This document shows, piece after piece, positions 44,655 to 52,013 of a stretch of DNA of 64,000 nucleotides. The translations under genes and the position numbers were made by a program. Under the pieces are notes generated by a model, which did no database searches, was not told where the DNA came from, and worked only from the letters and a program-made list of their open reading frames with translations. The stretch is from positions 36,302-100,301 of the forward strand of contig RIBJ01000037.1 in the NCBI GenBank assembly GCA_003762715.1. Reading direction: 5' to 3'. This stretch comes from Muribaculaceae bacterium Isolate-104 (HZI). GTDB lineage: Bacteria > Bacteroidota > Bacteroidia > Bacteroidales > Muribaculaceae. Numbering within the stretch: position 1 is the stretch's first letter; each line of letters opens with the position of its first letter.

Positions 44655-44960
44655 TTAAATGTCTAGTTCTCTTATTGATGCGCATGTACCGTTCATAATT
44701 TCAGACGCTTTCCCGGCTTCCTTTTTACAAGTGGAGCAATTTATATAGGAGTAATCTATTCTTAATTCAGAAGCAGTACTGGCACATGGAATTTGGTCTA
44801 CATTAAACCACTTGCCTCCTATATTTTCTATATCCGCAAGACATTCCTCATTTGCATCAAGCATAACATTAACAACACTAGAATCAGCTTGTATTGACGT
44901 GTAAATACCAACACCGCTAGCAATCACTAAGATTGCAAATAAATACTTATTAGTTTTCAT
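44655..44960 (-). CDS. NVEALA-like secreted small protein A, low GC
   Basis: This 101-residue protein has a signal (MKTNKYLFAILVIASGVGIY), motif NEECLA at residues 37-42 (four of six match NVEALA) followed by D, and the cysteine module C59, C75, C78, C93 (SYINCSTCKKEAGK ... NGTCASIRELDI). It shares this module with protein B. By hand count about 108 of 306 bases are G or C (35 %), far lower than the neighbouring genes, with codons such as AAT, TTA, AGA; this suggests recent acquisition or rapid evolution. It is first in the operon, 33 bases downstream of a perfect -7 box. Confidence 0.72.
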   Translation of the reverse strand: MKTNKYLFAILVIASGVGIYTSIQADSSVVNVMLDANEECLADIENIGGKWFNVDQIPCASTASELRIDYSYINCSTCKKEAGKASEIMNGTCASIRELDI

Positions 44961-44993
44961 AACGTTTAAACGATTAAATTATTATTATTTTTA

Positions 44994-45025
44994 CAAAAAT
45001 ATATTATTTTACACTTCTGCGCAAC
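44994..45025 (-). promoter_or_regulatory. Promoter of the NVEALA-like operon
   Basis: On the minus strand TATTTTTG (45001-44994) matches TAnnTTTG, and GTTG lies 20 bases upstream (45025-45022). The ATG at 44960 is 33 bases below. It would drive the six genes down to 40110. Confidence 0.6.
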
Positions 45026-45146
45026 ACCCCCTCTGTATATTTAACATCTTTTTTTGCAATTCCAGTACATCAAAGCAATAGCTCCACGCATATGCTGAGC
45101 TGTTACGAGTAGTTACTCAGGACAAAAAATATTAATTTATACAAAT

Positions 45147-47105
45147 TCAGAGAAGGGTTGCATCGTGCAGATCAATGTTAAACAATTGCCTGCCGCCGTG
45201 CCACACAAATATCTGTTCCTCACGACCTTTTGTCAGATTTCTGAGCCACAGTACAGCTCCCGGCGGAGCCTCGAAATTGACAGAAAATCCGGCGGATACC
45301 TTACGCCCCGCCGACTTCCAGCCATCCCGTCCGGCGAAATACAGCAGTTCATACTCCTGAGCCGGAACAACATAGTTGTCATCATTGGCAGGCACAAGGT
45401 AAAGAGCTTTCACCTCGTCGCTACAATCTATGTGCAGTATACAATGTTCATCCTGAGGGTCAAGCCCGAACCCATAACCGGGCAGCAATATGCGGGCATA
45501 ACGCTCTCTGGCTTCTGAATCGCCGACTATTGATATAGGCATCGTGTCGAGACCCAATGTGTCGCGACACGCAAGCACAACAGAGATTTCAGGGCGAAAC
45601 GCGCCAGGAGCGACAGCATCGGGCTTGTACAATCGCAGATAACGCCCCGTCGGCTGTATGCGCGGACTGATGCGCCGATAGCTGTGAACCGGAGGTGCGG
45701 CTATCACCTCGAGGTCGGTCCACGGGCCTGATGCGGCAGGAGCCGACTGCACATGAACACCCACTACCGATTCAAGACGGTTTTGCTGATGAAACCTCAC
45801 CGGATATTTTCGGGTGAGTGTCATTGATTCCCGGCAGCTTTCATCAGGCATAAAACTGTGAACCTGTCCGTCGCTACGGAGCATAAACGGATAGCCGCAC
45901 ACCTTGCCGGCGGCTGTAACGGGAGCATATATCAGATTGGGTTCTATGTCAGTGAACACAGCCTTGCCGCCTTTCACTACGGCAATATCCACCGGTTTGA
46001 AACGCCGGTCGGCGAAAACACCGAGATACACGTCATCGCGCCCTATGGCATCCTGCCACACCTCCACCTCCGCTCGGTTGTGACCGAAATACTCGGCTGT
46101 CACATCTTTCAGCCACGGATTAAGCAGCATGGGCGGCGGATTTTTCGCGTTGCGGTAGCGGGCGAGTCTTTCCATAGAGGGTGCAAATGTTGAGCGATAC
46201 ACCTTGCCTTTGCGCCGGCGGTCGTAGTGTACGCTGTCGCGTGTCGGAAAATACTTTTCATTGTCAAACATCCTCATCCGGCAGTCTTCGTTGTCCCACA
46301 CCACCGTCCACATATGTGAGGTGCCGTTGTCCGGAGACACAAGTATTCTGTCAACCGCCACCGGCACACCCATGGAACGCATTGCATAAAGTGTACGGTC
46401 GCAGTCCTCACGGCAATAGCCTATTGGAGCCTCAAGCAGGTCAAGTGCTGAGCGGTGTGGCGTTGACAGCCGGTCATTGTAGGGACTCGCCCCTATCTTC
46501 TGAACGATTATACGCGCTGCGTCTACCGAATTGGTGCAAAGAGCAAGAGAGTCTTCAAGCCCGGCGAGCCAGTTGCGGTAAGGCTCGCGCCAGCGGGTCA
46601 GCGGCTCGTCGCTTATGCGGTAGGGAAGCAACGTCTCACACATAAGATTCAGCGGCAGACCACGGTTCCACTGCCGTTTTTTCCACAGCCGCCACGCATC
46701 GTCGATGTTCTCAGCCATATAGCCAGCCGTAATTACCGACGCATCCTTTGTGACAGACAGCCGCATGGACTCATAATGCCTGCCCCGCGCAAGCTGGGCA
46801 GAGTCAAACTGCCATATAAAGCCATTCTTATTCGGAAGCTCTCGGTACAGGGCTTCTATCGAATCCATGCCGGGACCGGTACGCGCTCTACGGCTCCATG
46901 CCGCTGCCACGGCGTACTCCGCCAGGTCGCGGCGACCGTCAGCATAGCGTTCGAGCACCGCCTGAAGCTCCGCGGCATTGTCGCCTGCCTGCTCAAGTGT
47001 CTCAGCAACGAGCCGGTGTGTTTCGTCTCCGCCTGTCGAGCACCCGCCCGCCACTACAAGCATTATTATTGCACATACTATATTTTCAAGAATTGAAATC
47101 TTCAT
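45147..47105 (-). CDS. Transglutaminase-like domain lipoprotein
   Basis: This 652-residue protein has a lipobox VAGGC (C22), a helical N-terminal region, and a transglutaminase/protease-like core at about 215-290. The probable triad is C231 (APIGYCREDCDRTL), H264 (GTSHMWTVVW) and D281 (MFDNEKY). A long beta-rich C-terminal half follows, with a discoidin-like look (YRRISPRIQPTGRYLRLYKP near 500). Members of this fold cleave or cross-link peptides, or are inactive. It lies 186 bases upstream of the NVEALA-like operon with a separate promoter in between, so membership in the same system is possible but not shown. Confidence 0.78.
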   Translation of the reverse strand: MKISILENIVCAIIMLVVAGGCSTGGDETHRLVAETLEQAGDNAAELQAVLERYADGRRDLAEYAVAAAWSRRARTGPGMDSIEALYRELPNKNGFIWQFDSAQLARGRHYESMRLSVTKDASVITAGYMAENIDDAWRLWKKRQWNRGLPLNLMCETLLPYRISDEPLTRWREPYRNWLAGLEDSLALCTNSVDAARIIVQKIGASPYNDRLSTPHRSALDLLEAPIGYCREDCDRTLYAMRSMGVPVAVDRILVSPDNGTSHMWTVVWDNEDCRMRMFDNEKYFPTRDSVHYDRRRKGKVYRSTFAPSMERLARYRNAKNPPPMLLNPWLKDVTAEYFGHNRAEVEVWQDAIGRDDVYLGVFADRRFKPVDIAVVKGGKAVFTDIEPNLIYAPVTAAGKVCGYPFMLRSDGQVHSFMPDESCRESMTLTRKYPVRFHQQNRLESVVGVHVQSAPAASGPWTDLEVIAAPPVHSYRRISPRIQPTGRYLRLYKPDAVAPGAFRPEISVVLACRDTLGLDTMPISIVGDSEARERYARILLPGYGFGLDPQDEHCILHIDCSDEVKALYLVPANDDNYVVPAQEYELLYFAGRDGWKSAGRKVSAGFSVNFEAPPGAVLWLRNLTKGREEQIFVWHGGRQLFNIDLHDATLL

Positions 47106-47234
47106 ACCTTATGATAAACGATTACCTTTCACAATCATGGCTATACAATTTAGTTGACGAATTATATGAGATTGCGTGCATAAACATAACACGGATTTTC
47201 TATTCATTTTCGTTTCATGGCTTCTGTTTTTCTG

Positions 47235-47242
47235 CAAATATA
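47235..47242 (-). promoter_or_regulatory. -7 box for the transglutaminase-like gene
   Basis: Minus-strand TATATTTG matches TAnnTTTG. The ATG follows about 130 bases downstream (47105). The upstream region is the inverted repeat 47258-47291. Confidence 0.4.
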
Positions 47243-47257
47243 TAAACATTTTTTCAC

Positions 47258-47291
47258 TATGAGAGAAATCGCACTTTTAATTTCTCTCATA
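47258..47291. promoter_or_regulatory. 12-bp perfect inverted repeat, operator-like
   Basis: TATGAGAGAAAT (47258-47269) and ATTTCTCTCATA (47280-47291) are exact reverse complements over a 10-base loop. There is no T-run on either side, so it is not a convincing terminator. It sits where the -33 region of the 47235-47242 promoter would be. Confidence 0.4.
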
Positions 47292-47319
47292 TGAGATAAT
47301 AGAGCTGCAATCAGGCTCC

Positions 47320-48771
47320 TTATCGAGCTGACTCCAGCGGCAGAGTTATTGTAAAGCACAATCCTCCGGACGGTATATTTTCAACCGCAACAGAGCCTCC
47401 GTGAATAATTACCGCATTCTTGACAATAGCCAGACCGAGACCGGTGCCCCCGGCAGCCCGCGAGCGCCCTTTGTCAACCCTGTAAAACCGCTCGAAAAGC
47501 CGTGGCAGGTGCGTAGGCTCCACACCGCAGCCGTTGTCGCTGACCGTGATTCTGACGCAATTGTCCGGCTGCAACCGCGCGCCGACAGTTATCTCTGAGC
47601 CTCCGCTGTAGGCTATCGCATTATCAATCAGGTTGCGAAACACCGACTCAAGCAACGGCACGTTGCCACACACATACACCGGCGTGTCTACATTGTCGCT
47701 GATTACGATTCCTTTTGCCGTTGCAGCCGGCAGGCACTCGTCAACCACTCCGGCTATCACCGCCGACACATCCGTGTGCGCCATGCTCACTGATGACGGA
47801 GCCTCGTCCATGCGTGTGAGCAGCGACACATCGGCAAGCAGACTTTTCAGGCGTGAGGCGTTTGACAGGCAGCGCTCAAGAAACTCGCGACGCTTGCTGT
47901 CAGGTATATCGGGGTGTTCCAGCAAAGTCTCGACACACACCTGTATCGCTGCGACAGGGGTTTTAAGCTCATGGTTTATATTGTTTGTAAGCTGCTTTTT
48001 CACAAGCTCTTTTTCTTTCTGCGCCGACATTGCCGCCTGATGCTCGCGGTCGCGGTCTGCCACTGCCTGCTGCAAGCTCGCGTAAAGCCTCACTATGTGC
48101 CCGGATATAGCACCGAGCTCATCTTTCGGAAACGGTGCCGTGCCATATATCCTCTCCCCTTTTTCGGCTTTCTCCGCAAATTTTTCAAGGCGCGATATTA
48201 TAAGTCCGAGCCTCCGGGTGGCGATATAGCCAAGCGAGCACATGACCAGCGCCACAGCTCCCATTACATAGAGAAAACCCATGTCTGCCCTGAGCAGCTC
48301 GGACAGCGACACGGAATAAGGCACCGCCGAGCGCACCACAAGCCCGCCGCAGCCTGCTGTAGCCGAATAGAAATAGGAACTGCCGGTGCTTTCGCTGAGA
48401 CGCCTGACTGTGTATCCGCTGCCGTTTTCCAGAGCGGCTGCCACCTCGCTGCGCAGACTATGGTCGGATTGAGCCACAGAGTCGGCGCTGTTGTCATACA
48501 CCACCCGTCCGTCACCGCCTATAACACTTATTCGCAAGCCATTGAACACATGTGGCTGTAAATCCACCGCCTCCTGTACCGACATCCCTTTGGAAATGTC
48601 GGTAAGTATGCCCGCGTTGACCATCTGAAGACGCGAGTTTAGCTCTGATGCCTTGAACTCCTTTTCCCTATGATACTGAAACCCGGCAAAACACCCCACG
48701 AGCAAAACCGAATAGCCCGCCAGCCAAAGAAACAGACGCTGGGAATACCTCAGATTACTCCACAAAACCAT
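47320..48771 (-). CDS. Membrane sensor histidine kinase, PhoR-like
   Basis: This 483-residue kinase has a first membrane helix (about 13-31), a periplasmic domain of about 130 residues, a second helix (about 163-184), a HAMP-like segment and a short coiled coil to about 255. The HisKA box contains H267 (NNINHELKTPVAA), and the HATPase domain shows NLIDNAIAYSGG, DNGCGVEP and GGTGLGLAIVKN. It overlaps the 3' end of the response-regulator gene by 17 bases and is second in that operon. The nearby divergent phosphate transporter makes phosphate a candidate signal, though many envelope signals use the same architecture. Confidence 0.9.
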   Translation of the reverse strand: MVLWSNLRYSQRLFLWLAGYSVLLVGCFAGFQYHREKEFKASELNSRLQMVNAGILTDISKGMSVQEAVDLQPHVFNGLRISVIGGDGRVVYDNSADSVAQSDHSLRSEVAAALENGSGYTVRRLSESTGSSYFYSATAGCGGLVVRSAVPYSVSLSELLRADMGFLYVMGAVALVMCSLGYIATRRLGLIISRLEKFAEKAEKGERIYGTAPFPKDELGAISGHIVRLYASLQQAVADRDREHQAAMSAQKEKELVKKQLTNNINHELKTPVAAIQVCVETLLEHPDIPDSKRREFLERCLSNASRLKSLLADVSLLTRMDEAPSSVSMAHTDVSAVIAGVVDECLPAATAKGIVISDNVDTPVYVCGNVPLLESVFRNLIDNAIAYSGGSEITVGARLQPDNCVRITVSDNGCGVEPTHLPRLFERFYRVDKGRSRAAGGTGLGLAIVKNAVIIHGGSVAVENIPSGGLCFTITLPLESAR

Positions 48772-49447
48772 AGCCGTAACCCGAGCGGGCTATTATATTT
48801 TTGGCATACCTGCCTATCTTTGAGCGGATTCTTGTTATATTGACATCCACCACCCTGTCAAGAACCACTACATCGTCCGTCCATATCTCACGAAGCAGCG
48901 ATTCGCGTGAAAATATTTCGCCAGGGTGGCTCAGGAGACGAAACAGTATCTCAAACTCTTTGCGCGGCAGCTTGACCTCATTGCCGTCCACAAAGCATGT
49001 TTTCCGGACAGAATCCATTATCAGTCCCTTGTACTCAACCTTCGTGTCGGCTCCCTGCCGTGGTTGCCCCGGCGCTGCACGACGCAACACAGTTCTAACC
49101 CGCGCGGAGACGCTGCGCAGAGAGTACGGCTTCACGATATAGTCATCGGCGCCGGCGTCGAGACCGCCTATCATGTCATCTTCCGAATCCTTTGCAGTAC
49201 AGAATATTATCGGTATCGAGGCTGTCGCCGGATTGCTTCTCAGTATGCGCGCGAGCTGCATGCCTGATATGTCGCCCATCATAATATCGAGCAGAAACAG
49301 ACTGTAGCCGCTGAGATTGGTTGCGAGCGCCTCTTCCGCGCTCAGAGCGGTGTCAACCTCATAGCCTTCCGCCTCAAGGTTGAATTTCAGAGCCTCGCAC
49401 AGAGTCTCCTCGTCGTCTACCACAAGTATTCGTTTTTTATCTGACAT
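48755..49447 (-). CDS. OmpR/PhoB-family response regulator
   Basis: This 230-residue regulator has a receiver domain with D11/D12 and phospho-acceptor D54 (FLLDIMMGDISG), a switch Thr/Ser in FCTAKDSEDD, K106-like VKPYSLRS, and a winged-helix DNA-binding domain at about 130-230 (PRKEFEILFRLLSHPGEIFSRESLL, VDVNITRIRSKIG). It activates or represses promoters as a dimer. A promoter TTTG-N21-TAACTTTG lies just upstream and a perfect inverted repeat lies behind that, shared with the divergent phosphate transporter gene. Confidence 0.93.
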   Translation of the reverse strand: MSDKKRILVVDDEETLCEALKFNLEAEGYEVDTALSAEEALATNLSGYSLFLLDIMMGDISGMQLARILRSNPATASIPIIFCTAKDSEDDMIGGLDAGADDYIVKPYSLRSVSARVRTVLRRAAPGQPRQGADTKVEYKGLIMDSVRKTCFVDGNEVKLPRKEFEILFRLLSHPGEIFSRESLLREIWTDDVVVLDRVVDVNITRIRSKIGRYAKNIIARSGYGYGFVE

Positions 49448-49467
49448 CTCTCTTTCGGTTTACGCCT

Positions 49468-49500
49468 CAAAGTTACTCATAAAACAATCCGCCGCACAAA
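49468..49500 (-). promoter_or_regulatory. Promoter of the response regulator-kinase operon
   Basis: Minus-strand TAACTTTG (49475-49468) with TTTG (49500-49497) at 21 bases spacing. The ATG at 49447 is 20 bases below. The -33 end is only five bases from the inverted repeat 49506-49545. Confidence 0.6.
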
Positions 49501-49505
49501 CAATG

Positions 49506-49545
49506 ATTTCATAATTGCTTGACTTTTTTGAAACAATTATGAAAT
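49506..49545. promoter_or_regulatory. 12-bp perfect inverted repeat between regulator and PiT genes
   Basis: ATTTCATAATTG (49506-49517) and CAATTATGAAAT (49534-49545) are exact reverse complements separated by 16 bases. The repeat lies between two divergent promoters, in the place expected for an operator controlling both. The flanking TTTTTTGAAA and TTTTGAAAA form an additional direct repeat. A PhoB-like regulator often binds direct repeats, so the binding protein is not certain. Confidence 0.5.
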
Positions 49546-49590
49546 GTTTTGAAAAGACCTTTGCACAAAACTAATATAAACAACATAATA

Positions 49591-51873
49591 ATGGAGATAT
49601 TGTTTCTTTGCGTTGTAGTGTTTCTGTTTCTGCTAGCGGTGTTTGACCTGTCGGTGGGAGTGAGTAATGACGCGGTAAATTTTCTCAATTCGGCAATCGG
49701 CACAAAAGCCGCCTCTTTCAAGCGCATAATCATAGTGGCTTCGATAGGGGTGTTTATAGGCGCCGCAATGAGCAACGGCATGATGGATATTGCCCGCCAC
49801 GGCATTTTCCGACCTGAAAACTTTTCGTTCTACGATCTTATCTGCATATTCATGGCGGTAATGGTCACCGACATTATTCTGCTCGACATCTTCAACTCGC
49901 TGGGCATGCCCACCTCAACCACGGTCTCGATGGTGTTCGAGCTGCTCGGAGCAACTTTTGTGGTGGCGCTGATAAAAATGGCTTCAGGGTCGGAACTCGG
50001 CTTCAGCGAGCTGCTCAACACCGAAAAAGCCCTGTCGGTGATTCTGGGCATATTTTTGTCTGTGGCGATAGCGTTTGTGTTCGGCACACTGGTTCAGTTC
50101 ATTGCCCGCGCCATATTCTCATTCAACTACAGGAGCCGGCTCAAATGGAAGATTGGTATATTCGGAGGAATCTGTTCTACGGCAATCATATACTTTCTGC
50201 TGATAAAAGGTGCCAAAGACCTCTCCTTCATGACTCCGGAGGTAAAGGACTGGATCAAGACAAACACCCTGCTTATAATAGCCGGCTGCCTCGCGTTCTT
50301 CACAGTGGTAATGCAGCTGCTGCACGCTCTCAAAGTAAATGTGCTCAAGGTAATAGTGCTTATGGGCACATTCGCCCTGGCAGTCGCTTTTGCCGGAAAT
50401 GACCTTGTCAACTTCATCGGTGTGCCTCTGAGCGGACTGGCATCATATCAGGACTATGTTGCAAATGGCGGAGGTGACGCGTCAGGATTTCTCATGGGCT
50501 CGCTCAACGGTCCCGCAAACACTCCGGTCTACTTTCTCATAGGCGCAGGAGTTATTATGGTGGTGTCGCTTGCCACCTCAAAGAAAGCACAGAATGTGTC
50601 ACGCACCGAAATAGGACTCGGCAGCCAGCAAGACGGCGAAGAGATGTTCGGGTCGTCGCGCATAGCACGCCGCCTTGTGCGCTGGGCGCTGTCGGCAATC
50701 GCGTGGACACGAGCACACACGCCTCACAGAGTCAGGGCATGGTTCAACCGCCGCTTCAACGCCGACGAAACCGAAATGGAGCAAGGCGCGGCGTTCGACT
50801 TGGTGCGCGGCTCAGTAAACCTTGTGCTCGCGGGAGCGCTGATTGCGCTCGGCACTTCGCTTAAACTGCCCCTGTCAACAACTTTCGTAACATTCATGGT
50901 TGCCATGGGTACATCTCTCGCCGACCGCGCATGGGGCAGAGAAAGCGCCGTGTTCCGCATCACCGGGGTAATATCGGTTATAGGCGGCTGGTTCATCACA
51001 GCCGGCGCTGCATTCATAGGCGCAGGAGTGATTGTGTTGCTCATGCATCTCGGAGGACACTGGGTCATGCTCGCACTCGCTCTGCTGACAGTGCTGCTCA
51101 TAATACGCAGCAACCGCCGTTTCCGTGCGAAAAAAACAGAGGAAGAGGGCGACACCCTGTTCCGCACAATAATAACCACCGACGACAAGGCAAAGACATG
51201 GCAGCTGCTGCTGATATACCTCACCGGAAAGCAACGCGACTTCCTAAGCTACGCAGGCAGCTGCTACAAAGCAGTCACCTCGGCGTTCATAGCCGAAAAC
51301 GCACGCGCCTTAGGCAAAACAGAGTCAAGCCTGCTGCGCTGGAAAAATATCCTCAAGAGCGACCGCCGCAAGGAGACGCTGTGTCTGCGTCACGTGCCTA
51401 TCCAGACAGCCATAGAAAAAAACACATGGTTTCACCTGTCAAACAGCTGCTGCATGGGTATTCTGTACAATCTGCTACACATCAACGAGATATGTCGCGA
51501 GCATGTTGACAACAACTTCCACCCGTTGCCTGACGAGTACATGGCTCAGTTCGAGCGCATCACCACCCGCACAGTAAATCTGTTCAACGATGTTATTGCA
51601 ATGACAGAAACAGACACCCAGGATACTGTCACCATGCTGCGACAGGAGTGCGACCGCCTCAAGGATTCCGTTTCCGATACATACCACCGGCTTTTTGACC
51701 GTCTGCGCGAAGGCGACCCCTCTTCAATGACTGTGATGTACGTCTACGTGAACATGCTTCAGGAAACCCAGGAGATGGTATCGGCGCTACGCAAGTACCT
51801 GCGTGCGTTCGCAAAACTACAAAACTCCGACTTCAGCAGCAGGCATCTCCGACTGCAGCAAGGCTGTGTTTGA
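49591..51873 (+). CDS. Inorganic phosphate transporter, PiT family, with PhoU-like C-terminal region
   Basis: This 760-residue protein has about eleven membrane helices in two inverted PiT repeats, each with its signature: VGVSNDAVNFLNSAIGT near 25 and FAGNDLVNFIGVPLSG near 283. A soluble helical domain follows from about residue 545 (LSYAGSCYKAVTSAFIAENA, NLFNDVIAMTE, YHRLFDRLREGD) that resembles PhoU. Ordinary PiT proteins are about 400-500 residues and often act with a separate PhoU-like protein; here both appear joined. The start is the ATG at 49591; the TTG start 14 codons earlier lies in promoter sequence. It is divergent from the two-component genes. Confidence 0.88.
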   Translation: MEILFLCVVVFLFLLAVFDLSVGVSNDAVNFLNSAIGTKAASFKRIIIVASIGVFIGAAMSNGMMDIARHGIFRPENFSFYDLICIFMAVMVTDIILLDIFNSLGMPTSTTVSMVFELLGATFVVALIKMASGSELGFSELLNTEKALSVILGIFLSVAIAFVFGTLVQFIARAIFSFNYRSRLKWKIGIFGGICSTAIIYFLLIKGAKDLSFMTPEVKDWIKTNTLLIIAGCLAFFTVVMQLLHALKVNVLKVIVLMGTFALAVAFAGNDLVNFIGVPLSGLASYQDYVANGGGDASGFLMGSLNGPANTPVYFLIGAGVIMVVSLATSKKAQNVSRTEIGLGSQQDGEEMFGSSRIARRLVRWALSAIAWTRAHTPHRVRAWFNRRFNADETEMEQGAAFDLVRGSVNLVLAGALIALGTSLKLPLSTTFVTFMVAMGTSLADRAWGRESAVFRITGVISVIGGWFITAGAAFIGAGVIVLLMHLGGHWVMLALALLTVLLIIRSNRRFRAKKTEEEGDTLFRTIITTDDKAKTWQLLLIYLTGKQRDFLSYAGSCYKAVTSAFIAENARALGKTESSLLRWKNILKSDRRKETLCLRHVPIQTAIEKNTWFHLSNSCCMGILYNLLHINEICREHVDNNFHPLPDEYMAQFERITTRTVNLFNDVIAMTETDTQDTVTMLRQECDRLKDSVSDTYHRLFDRLREGDPSSMTVMYVYVNMLQETQEMVSALRKYLRAFAKLQNSDFSSRHLRLQQGCV

Positions 51874-52013
51874 GTCCGTGGCTCATTTCTGACGCACTCT
51901 TTCCAAGCCCATACAGGTGTGAATGCCCCGATACATGCTCTGCATTACGGCGAACTTAAATATTACCGCCGTTGTTACAAGGTAAATGTATCTAAACAGC
52001 ATTCATCACTCCC

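Noticed and set aside
40110..47105. The locus as a lanthipeptide or classic bacteriocin cluster
   Set aside because: There is no lanthionine synthetase, radical SAM enzyme, peptidase-containing ABC exporter or immunity gene. Sec-type signals and a signal peptidase suggest another route.
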